64,000 nucleotides of DNA from Anisakis pegreffii (taxonomy: Eukaryota > Nematoda > Chromadorea > Rhabditida > Anisakidae). The position numbers and the translations under genes were made by a program. This document shows positions 1-10,176 of this stretch, one piece after another. The notes beneath the pieces are model-generated. The model worked only from the letters and a program-made list of their open reading frames with translations, made no database searches and was not told the origin of the DNA. Numbering within the stretch: position 1 is the stretch's first letter; each line of letters starts with the position of its first letter. Where the stretch lies: assembly GCA_035041965.1 (NCBI GenBank), contig JAPYMA010000618.1, positions 186,001-250,000 of the forward strand, read 5' to 3'.

Positions 1-710
1 TACGAGGTAGATAGAAAGATTGAATATTTTGGATGAGGTGTTGAGAAAAACAGGAGTTCGATTCCTAGTGAAATAAGGAAACATCAGGTAAAATCGAATG
101 AAAACGACTCAGACGAACCAGGGATTACTTTCTCGTTGAGAATAAGATTCAATAGTGTTCCACCAGAATAGAATTCACTGATGATGATAATTCTGGTCGG
201 ATGCGGAGACTTGATAGCTAATGCCTGCAGGTTGTTTGAAAGCGAAATTAGGCTTTTTCGCTTAATGACTTATGTAATTATGATTGAAATGACGTGTTCT
301 TAGTAAAATTTCTGCGTTTTCGTTTCGATAACTGACTGAAAAAATGTACCCGTCCAATGTGGGGGTGATGTACAATTTGCGTGAAGTACAGTTCACGTGG
401 TAGGAACTTGCTAGCGATTGATCCATCCAGCGCATTCACATTGATTATTTTGACTGCTACTGGTCTGCCGAACCTGAAATCACTCAGGTTCTTGCGTTTC
501 GATTATAGGAACATGAAATTTGTCGAAAGACCACTTGACACTGACATCCGACAGGTTAAGTCACTCAGTTATCATACTTGTGCGCATTTCTGGAGCATTA
601 GCAATAGCAATCTAGACCATAATTCGTAGGAATCACAATAGGCTTTTAAACGACAGTTTTCGTTTAATTCTGATCAATCAACTGATTATAGTGAAGGGAA
701 TAAAGTCGAC

Positions 711-912
711 TCACAATCCCGACATTGCACAGTAAACACTCGAGTGTCCACTCTTGGCTAACTTTGACAAAATAGGTCCATTGATGAACGCAGAGGCAAA
801 CTGCAATGCGAACTCGGTTGTTCTCGATGCTTCATCCGTATCACCCCTCTCACCAGTCCTGCTCGCTGTTCCACTAGCAGGCGTATTGTCGTTGGTTTCG
901 GTCATTTGCTCT
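711..912 (-). CDS. Possible last coding exon of an unidentified minus-strand gene
   Basis: A minus-strand open frame ends at a stop at 711 and is open back to a CTGCAG acceptor near 912. The reading is polar and Thr/Ser/Glu-rich at first, then ends in a short mixed segment. The plus strand is also open over the same bases (to 1047), so strand choice rests only on composition and the acceptor-like motif. No family is recognised and no upstream exon could be joined with confidence. The rest of 1-1809 shows no convincing gene. Confidence 0.2.
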
Positions 913-1809
913 GCAGACCGTCCCAATCACCCACAAAATCTAGCAATGACCGATTCTGCGCTCCGTACCGTCACAATCTTCCGACCAAACTTTGAACACG
1001 TAGCAGTAGCATTCCTAAAATGCGCTCATTACGTGGCATCCTCGTAAAATTTTCTTCAGTTTCGTCGATCGAAACTAGTTATGGATCCGAAATGACACAT
1101 TGAGCCTGAACATGTGTTTTGCATATAGCTGAAACTAAAGATTCTCCCTTATGTTTCACAGAGATGTACTCGAGCAATCGCACTACTTGTATAACATCGG
1201 ACCTAGATATTCCAGTTGAATATGGTTCAGTCTAAATTGAAGAACGAATTTGAATGATCATACAATGCAAAAAATAAGCATCGGCAATTCCTTCAGTTAC
1301 ATTTAGCACACAGTGCGAAAATTTTTATTCAAACATAAAAACAACTAAATGATCGAAAAAAAAGGAGCATAGACTTCATTGGTTCAAACACAGATATGTT
1401 TCGCTAATTGGAACGAAACAATTGTTGAATTCAGCGATAATTATGCAATATGCATTCGAGAAATATATTCCACCTGTCGAATACGATCAAATAAATACAA
1501 CTTTGCAAAGAATGCGATAAGAAAACGTTTAGAGGATGAAAATACACAATGAAAATCGACTACAATGAAACGAAAAGAAATCATCGAATAATCCAAATAC
1601 AGCAAAAGATTTTGTCGATCAGCAACAAGCATCAGCCACAACTTCCGAACAATACGTCGACGACGACAAGCAATTTCAGATACTTTAGAAATTCGAACAA
1701 CTACCAAAAAGTACACTGATCATGCACAAAACACATCCATCCACTAATCGGGCAAAGCATCCAGATGATCAATTGATTGCAGTGAAGATACAACACAATG
1801 CGAAATAAT

Positions 1810-4041
1810 TCATGATGACGAAACAATATGTCCAGTATGATCCATTGATGTGATGTAGCCACCATCAGACGCAACCATGCCTGAACGGCTCACGTGAACG
1901 TGTTTATTGCCGTGTTTCACGTATGCTTTCTCGTCTTCCTGAAAAACCTTTCCCCTTTAATCAACGACTAAAGTTTCCCATTGCTAATGGAATTCATGCT
2001 CAGAGCCAGATTAAATTTCGAAGAATGTCACGTCAAGTTGTTCAGTAGATTGTCTAATTGAAATGATAGCTGATTCAGCGTGATAATTTGATAATCCATC
2101 ATTATATTCATAAGAGATTTCAGCTCGCAACACCAAAAAAGTGATCGACTGAAGAGACTGGTTCGACAACGAAATATTCTTGAAACAGAACATCAACAGA
2201 CCTGAACAGCCATATCCACATAATCCGTACGAATACGAATAACTGAGCTGGACGGTGAGCAGCAAATATGTCTTGGACGGACATTCACCTCAACATCACC
2301 GTTATTCGTTTGCTTGATAAAAACACCTATAAAAGGAGACCTGTTACGATGAAATGAATCTTGTCATGAACTGTTCTATCGAATCGCGCTTGAAATCATT
2401 GCGTTTCACACATACCTTATTGGAGACCATTCAGGTTATGCCTAGGATTCGTTCCTAATCAGTTATCAATTGTAACTGCAAAATTTGTCCCTGAAATTGC
2501 AAATAGTGTCATTCAACGTTACCAACCGTCAATAGTAATTGTTAGCGAACCATCATCTCGTATAGCGTGACGTGCTTTCCGCACAATTTCATTGCATCGC
2601 TCTGTATACTGAAATGCAAAATATAGCAAAACTGATGCCACAACTTGTTAGAAATCAACTTTTCTTATTCGTAACTCTTCGATTAGTCGTTTTGAATTGT
2701 CCATTCTGAAGTCAAATTGATTAACTACCCGAGCAAACCAAGATAACCGAATCAAGTCAAATGACTGCTTCACCTCAGGTCCATTCTGTGATTCTCCATA
2801 GAAAACGGCCACTGTAAAATCATAATTAAGACTTGGGAACTGCAGCTCTCCCAACGGAACGGATGAGGTTCCTGGAACTGCCGTGCTTGACACCAGATAA
2901 GCTTCAGCCAAATGTGACATCGTAAACAATACACCTTGAGGACCAAAAGCAGCTGCTTTATAAGCTGGATAGGCTGAAATGAACCGTATGAAATGAACTG
3001 TCGACACATACCACTTTGTTTGGTTTGCTTTTCCATCGAAGTATCGAAGGAGAGATCAAATTCAACTGTCAATTTTGCCTTTAACTAATTAATTGGTAAA
3101 AAACCTCAGCAAAAACTGGGCACATACGTGTACTTGTAAAATTACAGAATGCCTTTTCACCACGTTGATAGATCCTCGCCTTTGGATGTAGAATGCATGC
3201 AGTCGTCCCTGAGCCATTGGATACTGACTGAAACAATGGTATGCGGTAACCATTATGAGAATGCAAATTGCAAATGCCCAATATGATAGCTTCCAAGAAA
3301 TGCATTCACTTCACTCGTCCTTATGAAAATATTCGCTGGAAGTTTCTTTGAAATGAAGCCTCCAGCGATCACCAAACTGATCTCATGCGAAATAGCCAAG
3401 CTGATACAAAAGCAAAGCAATCCATATTTAAGACTGGTAGAATCGTTCGTTATGCTTACCGAAAATTTATCATGGCATAGCACTCGCACGGCACGATCGC
3501 AAGCAATCTGAAAGGAATGAAATAAAGCGAGTTTCACCTGAAGACACAGAGCAACTCTTTGAGCAATTCAAATCGCACGCTATCACACAAGTTTTCTGCA
3601 TTTGCTGATTAAAAAACATCGACATCATTAGCTAATGCTTGGGATGGCGTTAATTTCGACCGGTTGAGACGTATAAATGGAGTGTTTAAAGAGCTGACCT
3701 CCACGATTACATCCATACGAAGTATGACAAATATTGTGCCCGTTGGTCCAGCATAAATGATCGGATAAGGTGTTTTAGTCGTTGTGGTCGCTCGTTCAGT
3801 GCCTCCACTGTATGCAGCCACATCACGATCACCGGATGACAGCACTGTCAGATGATTCCTCGCTCGGATCATATCTGCCAATTGAAAGATAGAATTTACT
3901 CAATCGCAGTCGAACAGAAATTTGTGGATTCGTCAATAAACTCAGCATTTTCACAGTTTCGTTGACTTTTTCAGAGTACATCAAAGCATGCTTGCACCAC
4001 AAAAAATCACTAGCTGAGCCTTTATTGAAACAAGCACTCAA
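1810..4041 (-). CDS. Unidentified multi-exon gene, minus strand, 5' end unresolved
   Basis: I do not recognise this protein. Exons that chain in phase on the minus strand are about 4041-3900, 3874-3618, 3507-3460, 3227-3128, 3065-3012, 2973-2774 and 2608-2527. Further exons at 2312-2202, 2148-2032 and 1938-1810 (TGA stop) also chain, but the join between 2527 and 2312 is not resolved and a tiny exon may be missing. The reading is rich in alternating hydrophobic/polar stretches suggestive of beta strands (for example GTIFVILRMDVIVEVSS) and has Cys pairs and N-glycosylation sequons such as NGSG and NFTS. That would fit an extracellular or lumenal domain. The 3899-3875 intron would be only 25 nt, which is odd. 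No ATG or signal peptide was found at the 5' end, which lies between 4041 and the foldback element at 4261. Confidence 0.5.
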
Positions 4042-4260
4042 GTTTCAAGAACTGTTGATGTTTTAAGCAGTCAAGTCAAATCGAAGGATATTCCTAGTGT
4101 AGATCGAGATTTCTCTTGAAATATCTAAGAAAATCCATATTCTTTTCTACGGATAAGTTGATTGCGCTGTGGCGATTCGTTATCTCCACTTCATTTACAA
4201 TGAAAGGCCAATTGTTATAAAATGGTAACATTGGGAAATGAACAAAGTACGGATTTGTTC

Positions 4261-4670
4261 GAGAATTATGAATGAGAGTGAATCAGTGATACGGCTGAAG
4301 TGAATGAGAAAAGTGGAATGACATCATGGAACTGTAATGCGATTCGATGCATGAGGAATGAGAGTGGTGAGATACAATAGGAATTGGGCATGAAAACCGA
4401 AAACAGAACATGTGAAATTTATAGAGAACAGGAGAATGGATTCTGACTGAAGTAGCTGTTGCTAGCGCTATAGATACTCATCTGCGCACATTACATACAG
4501 CATACCCGACTCTCCTCTCATGGTCTGTAATCGATTTTCATGCGTGATTCCCATGATGTTTCATCACTCTCGAACCTTACTTTATCAAATGCATTACAAT
4601 TGCACTGTAACATGCAGTCTTTCTCATTCACTTCAGCCATATCAGTGATTCGCTCGCATGTATAATTTTA
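4261..4670. mobile_element. Foldback/MITE-like element, copy 1
   Basis: The two ends are imperfect inverted repeats. The left arm (4261-4311) contains GTGAATCAGTGATACGGCTG, and the right arm (4619-4670) carries its near reverse complement. The interior (about 300 bp) has further short GA-rich/TC-rich matches but no coding frame. A second element with the same arms lies at 25835-26232, so this is a dispersed, non-coding, inverted-repeat element, most simply a non-autonomous DNA transposon. Exact termini and target-site duplication could not be fixed by eye. Confidence 0.6.
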
Positions 4671-4813
4671 CGAGGAATCTGTGCTCTATTCATTTCGTCA
4701 TCTCGCAGTTTCAGTATCGTTTGCTTTTCTCAGTGGATGGAGTGAGTTTGGCGTCACTTCAGCAGGTTTTGATCGATTGAAGGAAGTGTCAACTTCGGCT
4801 TTGAAATGGTTGA

Positions 4814-6212
4814 TCAACTGGTAGACGGATGTAGACTAAAGTCCTTCGATGAAGCAGGTAAAGCGGAATGCTGAACACCTGCAAATGCTGAACATGAAAT
4901 ACCTATACCTGCATCGTTCCGCGAACGATTTATAGGTGATCGTGGCGATGTTGAGTGACGAGAGTGGTTGTTGCGGGCAAACGTGGGTCGAGCTCGTGCT
5001 GGTCTATTGCTCGGTCGCCATACTCGATATCGATACGAGGGTGAATTGCCTCTCCTGTTCGCTGGATGCACATTCGACACCCTACACAATGAACAATTTC
5101 GAAACTGCATGAATGCAATTCTTGATTTGTCTTCAACATTCAATGACGATTATCGCACACTAAATGTCTACATTTCAACTAGAAGATTGCTTCAGTCAAG
5201 TAATTAGTCAAGAAGATTGCTATGACTTCGTTGATTTTGTCAAATTCTTGACGGGAATCGAAGTAAATTAACGAATGAAAAAATGAAGAAATGAATGAAG
5301 AACAAAATTAATGCACTAAATACATAATATGCGTTCAGGAAAACAAACCTTTCACGAGTGGCTTGTTGCAGTCGCCTCGTTGGCTCTCTTCTTCTACGAT
5401 AACTTCGTTCAGTGCTTCGCTCAAACCTGTGCTGTTCTTGAGGCTGCGATTTCTTGATCTGTATGATGTAACCTTACAAGTACTCAATGGTGTTAGACGA
5501 AGTACAAGCATGATACACGGCTACTATTTGAAAAGTAACAGTGTCTGATAATTTTAGTAAGAGTTCAAAGGAAACATCTCACAGGAAGCAATTCCAAAAT
5601 ATATCATATTCTGTAACCTGCTCTATCTAAGGAAACTGATATTGACATGTGAACGCCTTATGATTTAAAGAGATGAAACTGCTAAGTTCACATTCCGGCT
5701 ATCTATTATCCATCCGAAATTCTCGGTAATACTTTTGAGTAGATGAACGCTGAGCGTTCAGTCATAAGCTGACCTCATTTGTTGCCTGTTGGGTTTTGGG
5801 CATAGCGTTTGAAGCATCTTCTGTGACTGGTTTTGCATTGATATCAATAGTCGTGATGCCATTGCAGAGTTCGTTCATCTCTGCTTTATTTTTCGCAGAC
5901 ATCGGCAGATGCATTTCGCTTCCAGGCGATTGAATCTTCTCGCCAGCTATCTGAGAAGAAATCTTTTAGCTCGCAGTTTCATTAAAACTTACATCTACTT
6001 CTCGTTCCAACAAAAGCTTCAAAAACAGTGTGGGGAAAGTATGCGATGTGCGATTGGCATAACGCAAGTAAGGAACTACGGAGAATATAAGCCTTCAAAA
6101 GATAAACGTGATCAAAGAAGTTATTGCTCACCTGACCATGCTCTAGATCAGTACCACGGCTGCATCGCTCGTCTTTGCTGGTCCGGACACCATCGTCTTC
6201 CAGTTCATTCAT
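4814..6212 (-). CDS. Unidentified gene with Arg/Ser-rich C-terminal half
   Basis: Minus-strand model: ATG at 6212; exons 6212-6132, 6016-5993 (a 24-nt microexon), 5950-5774, 5458-5349, 5081-4909 and 4878-4814 (TGA). All junctions agree in phase. The N-terminal half is acidic and polar (starts MNELEDDGVRTSKDE). The last exons are strongly basic and Arg/Ser/Pro-rich (for example RSTERSYRRRREPTRR and NNHSRHSTSPRSP), resembling RS-type disordered tails of nuclear or RNA-associated proteins, but no domain is visible. The 4908-4879 segment has splice-like ends but is only 30 nt and in frame, so it may be exon. An alternative acceptor at the 5' side of exon 5 would read another open frame (ending at 4930), so the C-terminal sequence is uncertain. 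Confidence 0.5.
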
Positions 6213-7251
6213 AATCCGTCCGGAAATTTCTTTACAAAACTATCTCTACACCGTTCTCAATCCTTAACATGAACGAAAATGCTGATCACAAAAGTCTAAC
6301 ACAAACCTAAAGGGGACCGTTATACAAGGCGTTAACACTAACTGATTTATAGAGACAGTGACTGAGAATAAAACTGAGTCCATCGCAAAAAAGGCTGCTA
6401 TCCACACACACACACACCAATTCCAGTGCTTCTGTCTCTCCGGAATTCCTCCACTCTCAACTTAAGAGTAATATGAATTTCTAGGCCGTACGTGTTCCCC
6501 GTCGAAACGCTGATTTAAAAAATCGCTAAAATAGTGCACCAAACCGAACGATTACTACCGCAAGCTATGAATATATCTCACCCGTAAGACTAGCCCAAAC
6601 TAAGGCCAGTAAAACAGGAACAATGATCTGTGGAACTCTTTCGAACCACTATTCTCTAGAACAATTGATCAATGACGTTGCATCTAGCATGCAAATTCCG
6701 TCAAAACTGCTGCCAATAATGCTATGCAGAATTGATATGAGGAATAATGGTTTCGGCGTTTATTTTGTCATAACACGAATCATAGTATCGAAACACAAAG
6801 GATTAATATCCTACAAAAACAAAGGGAGAAAGAGACTCTCCAATTGGTGCATAAGGAAGTTCAATTTCATCACCCGAATCAATAAGACATTATAAGATGA
6901 TCAGCAAGCGCGAAGGGATAAGATGTTCTCCAACAGTACACACAAAAAGTCTATTTCATCATGCATAGGTTATATCCGTGTGCATGTATCCTATTTTATA
7001 GATGCGCAGCTAAAGTACAGAGCTAGAGGTTGATTCATATGTCATCTTGGTATACCTCACGAATCATAGTATCGTTCGCGCTCCGTCGTGATAAATGGTA
7101 ACTGTAAATGACCATATTGGTTGCAATAGGTACAATTTTATTTCATTTGAATATCACCGAAAAAAATCAGTGAGCAAGGATAATGCCGAGATATAAGATG
7201 AGTCTCTGATGATTGTTGGCCTTTATTTGCAGCAACGTTAATCGAGTGAAA
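6213..7251. other. Region without a supported gene
   Basis: Contains a short (CA)n run at about 6402-6418. A plus-strand 90-codon open frame at 6623-6895 has no family resemblance and no convincing splice context. I see no gene here. Confidence 0.4.
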
Positions 7252-7757
7252 TTATTCGAAGTGGTCCAAAATCTCGTACACAAATTCAGAACTTGCAGTT
7301 ATTCGCTGAAGAAATCATCTGAGGGCTTCCGTATAATTCGACTTACAGTTTCACCAAACACATCATTTACTTCATGTGCCAAGCCAATAGAATATATGGT
7401 ATGTGAGAAATATGCCGATCATAGTGCGATATCTGAATGACGAGCTTGATTGTTCTCATGCATCAAATGAATGCTATGACTTTTTTTTTCTATTCGGTTA
7501 TGGTGAATTTTTGGTATATTTTCGAAAAAATACAGGAATAAGTCTACAATTTGTTGCCCAGTCTTGGAAAAAGGCATTGTGTCCAGAAGAATCCTGATAG
7601 ATTTTCACATCTTGAAAGGCTGCTAATCGTAAGCATTTTAAATATTTCATAACGTCAGATTGCTCTCCTAGGCGCCCTTTCAGTCTCCAGTCACGTAAAT
7701 ATTCCACTTCGGCGACATAATGACGACAATAGGCAATAAAACTGAATATAATTGATA
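7252..7757 (-). CDS. Possible exon(s) of an unidentified minus-strand gene
   Basis: A minus-strand exon candidate starts after a TATATTCAG acceptor at about 7757 and is open to about 7500. It is helix-like and charged (for example YCRHYVAEVEYLRDWRLKGR), with a possible GTATTT donor near 7516. Downstream on the same strand, a short frame around 7395-7354 ends at a GTAAGT donor and joins in phase to a terminal reading 7308-7252 ending in TAA, but I could not connect it to the upstream exon. The plus strand over 7233-7398 is also open with splice-like ends, so strand is not certain. Confidence 0.3.
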
Positions 7758-8430
7758 ACAAATTCAAATGGTTTCGAAATTTTTTGGTTTTTTCGTCTCA
7801 TTTTCCCTTATTATCAGTCGGATTTTTCGTTACTTTCATCGCACGATGAATTTTTGCCCGGTATGAGAAAACATCCCGAGTGTATCAATCAGAAAGGATT
7901 CCCCAACTACTCTTCAGGTCCATCAGAGTAAACATCTTATCAAAGTAACGCATTTCAATACCGAAAATCAAAATTCAAACGTTTTGTTCTTATCACATTA
8001 TCATTACTGCTATCTGCAAATCCCAATGCCGTGCGTCATTCATGCAATCAATTGCTACGTATTAATATCAAACCATTTAATATTCTCACGTATCGGTCGT
8101 TTTTGGTTATTGATTTTTGGTTTAAAGCTGAATTCTGACTTTCTTTCCACCCTGTGCTCATCGCTTGGTATGCATTCGTTTGTACTGATGCTTTGAAATG
8201 AAGTGCCACCCAAAAGCTAGCATGGAGTTTGGGCTCTTGGGAATGTTAGGAATGCCCTGCTTACATTGATCGATATCGAATTTTTGACTTTGACCGTCTT
8301 TGACGATAAAATTAATCGATTTCATTCACTAGCACACTTTATACGCAAACTGCTAATCGTAAGATTCCTATTTGTGTTGCATAAAAATATGAATCTGAAG
8401 GAGCTTAACGTCATCAACAGTCAGTAAGAT

Positions 8431-8685
8431 TTATTCAAGGATTGAAATCTGATCTCTTGTAGAATCGTTGAATAGTTCATCAATAGCATTCAGTGGCACG
8501 TAAGGATGTTTCCGTTCATATTCCAAAATCATTAACTGGGATGTTTTCATAAGTGCACGTAGGTCGGTTCGTTTTCGTAGTTGCTTCAGATTATAAGAAT
8601 GAACTGATTGGAAATTGCAGTATTTCCTTTGCTGAATACCACTCAACGCAGGGTGCTTCTTACTTTTTCTGCAATCTGTCACCAT
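8431..8685 (-). CDS. Small unidentified protein (84 aa), single exon
   Basis: ATG at 8685 directly follows a GTATTCAG motif, which could be a trans-splice or intron acceptor, and the frame runs to TAA at 8431. The protein is basic and polar, rich in Lys/Arg/Ser/Gln in the first half and with a helix-like C-terminus (QLMILEYERKHPYVPLN). No domain is recognised. An AATAAA overlaps the stop codon. It lies head-to-head with the 8781 gene, only about 95 bp away. If the acceptor is a true intron boundary, upstream exons would overlap that gene on the opposite strand, which I consider less likely. Confidence 0.4.
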   Translation of the reverse strand: MVTDCRKSKKHPALSGIQQRKYCNFQSVHSYNLKQLRKRTDLRALMKTSQLMILEYERKHPYVPLNAIDELFNDSTRDQISILE

Positions 8686-8780
8686 CTGAATACCTATGAC
8701 AGATGTAAGTTTTCAGATCATATCCTTGAGATTCATATATTCGATAAGTGAGCAAATCCATGATTTTGTCCGGCAGAACC

Positions 8781-9397
8781 ATGAATATTAATATTATGCT
8801 AGTTAGATATCATCTGGTTAGAGTATCAATGATTGAAGAATTTTAAGAAATTTTTTGAGATTTCCAGAAACCAGAAACAATAACATGCGACGAAAACAGT
8901 TCAAACGAGCCAGACACGATTTGTGACGAGAACAGTTCAAATGAGCCAGAAACGACGGAAACTAACGAAACAGACACGATGGAAACTAACGAGTCAGACA
9001 CGACGGAAACTAGAGACACTCGTAGCAGGTACGCTGGAAATCTTGAAACTATTCCACATCTCATTTCAGCTCATAATCCACTTTTATAGTCGGTTATCTT
9101 TATGATGATTACAAATCAGTAAAGTGCAACGATTATCATATTTTAGGACCGAAATAGCGATAGACTTCTTCGAGCAAGAAATCGCTAGGAAAAGACATCT
9201 GAGTAACATCCCAAATTTCGACGATCTCTACAGGTATATATTCGCATCCTCGAACCTACACATCATCAAAGCTTATCGTCCTATTTTGTTGATTCGTTGA
9301 GCCGAATCTCGATCATTCCACAATCCCTGCCATTCACGTGAAGTATTTCAGCGAAACACCATGCGACACGGCGGATGCTTCACAGGAGGAAAAATGA
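8781..9397 (+). CDS. Small acidic Thr/Glu-rich protein sharing a core exon with the 13070 gene
   Basis: Model: exons 8781-8816, 8868-9028, 9147-9233 and 9352-9397 (TGA), 109 residues, all junctions in phase. Exon 2 encodes short imperfect repeats built on TCDENSSNEP and TTETNE/TMETNE units. Exon 3 (87 nt, phase 2 at both ends) encodes the conserved core: an acidic-basic helix with EQEIARKRHLSNIPNFDDLY, followed by ETPC from exon 4. The same core, in an exon of the same length and phase, occurs in the gene at 13070. No known family is recognised. The ATG follows a CCGGCAG acceptor-like site, so the start may be a trans-splice site. Confidence 0.5.
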
Positions 9398-9975
9398 TAT
9401 AGTGCATCATCTGAGCGTGCTAGGTTCGACGGTGAGCGTGCTCTTCATCATAACTTTGCACAGTCCATCTCTTAACTGAAGACATATTTCAAAATCTTTG
9501 ACAGAGCAAAGATAAAGTTTAGAAGCACATCTGCAGGTTGAGATGCAAATTTCCATTGTTCAATCAAGTTTTTCAGTTCATTTCTCGATGTGATTCAGGG
9601 ACATGATGGATTTCAAACAATGGATTCAGGAATACAGATACAGATGTATTCCTAAATTCATTCCACAATAAGCCAATATTCTCACCGTGTACGCATCAAG
9701 GATCCTACAGAAATGTGCTATCAGTGTTTTGAAATTGCCCAGAGTGCATTCTGCTCGCTGGAGTGAGCATCACGAGTTTAAATGGAAACGTCTGTTGCTG
9801 TTTTGCATATCGATGTAGTATTCAATGCCGAATCGATGACGATCTTGAGTGACGAACTGAATTTGAATTTGACTGTTTTCATGTAACGCGATTATCTTTT
9901 TCAAATAAAGAATTAAGCAGAAATTTTGTTTGTTCATCAATCAAATTCAATAGAAGAGATGCTACATGAAATGTT
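9398..9975. other. Intergenic stretch, nothing recognised
   Basis: No open frame with splice support, no repeats and no RNA gene were seen. Confidence 0.4.
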
Positions 9976-9981
9976 TTGTGC

Positions 9982-10176
9982 ATGAAACACCGCAAAAGAC
10001 CCTTGGGAAAACTTCGAAAGTCTGCTCAAGCATTTCATTTTGCATCACTTTTGTCAAAACACACTCACTACGAATCAAAAATCATTCAGAACAGTTCATG
10101 CCCACTGACTCCTGACGAGTTAATCGAATTCGACAGATTCAACAGTAGATTTAAAGTGGCATTGGGTGGAAAGTAA
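9982..10176 (+). CDS. Possible small basic protein (64 aa) or exon
   Basis: ATG at 9982 and a frame to TAA at 10176, basic in the N-terminal part (MKHRKRPLGKLRKSAQ) and more acidic near the end (LTPDELIEFDRF). The stop is preceded by a GAAAGTAAAT donor-like sequence, so this could instead be an exon whose partner I did not find. No domain is recognised. Confidence 0.25.
   Translation: MKHRKRPLGKLRKSAQAFHFASLLSKHTHYESKIIQNSSCPLTPDELIEFDRFNSRFKVALGGK

Noticed and set aside
754..1047. Plus-strand 97-codon frame with a hydrophobic centre (SPVLLAVPLAGVLSLVSVIC)
   Set aside because: No in-frame ATG in a good context, and the opposite strand reads as a more natural polar exon. Support is too weak for either as a full gene.
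7233..7398. Plus-strand exon candidate with splice-like ends
   Set aside because: No partner exon found in phase, and the minus strand offers a competing reading. Left as unresolved rather than called.
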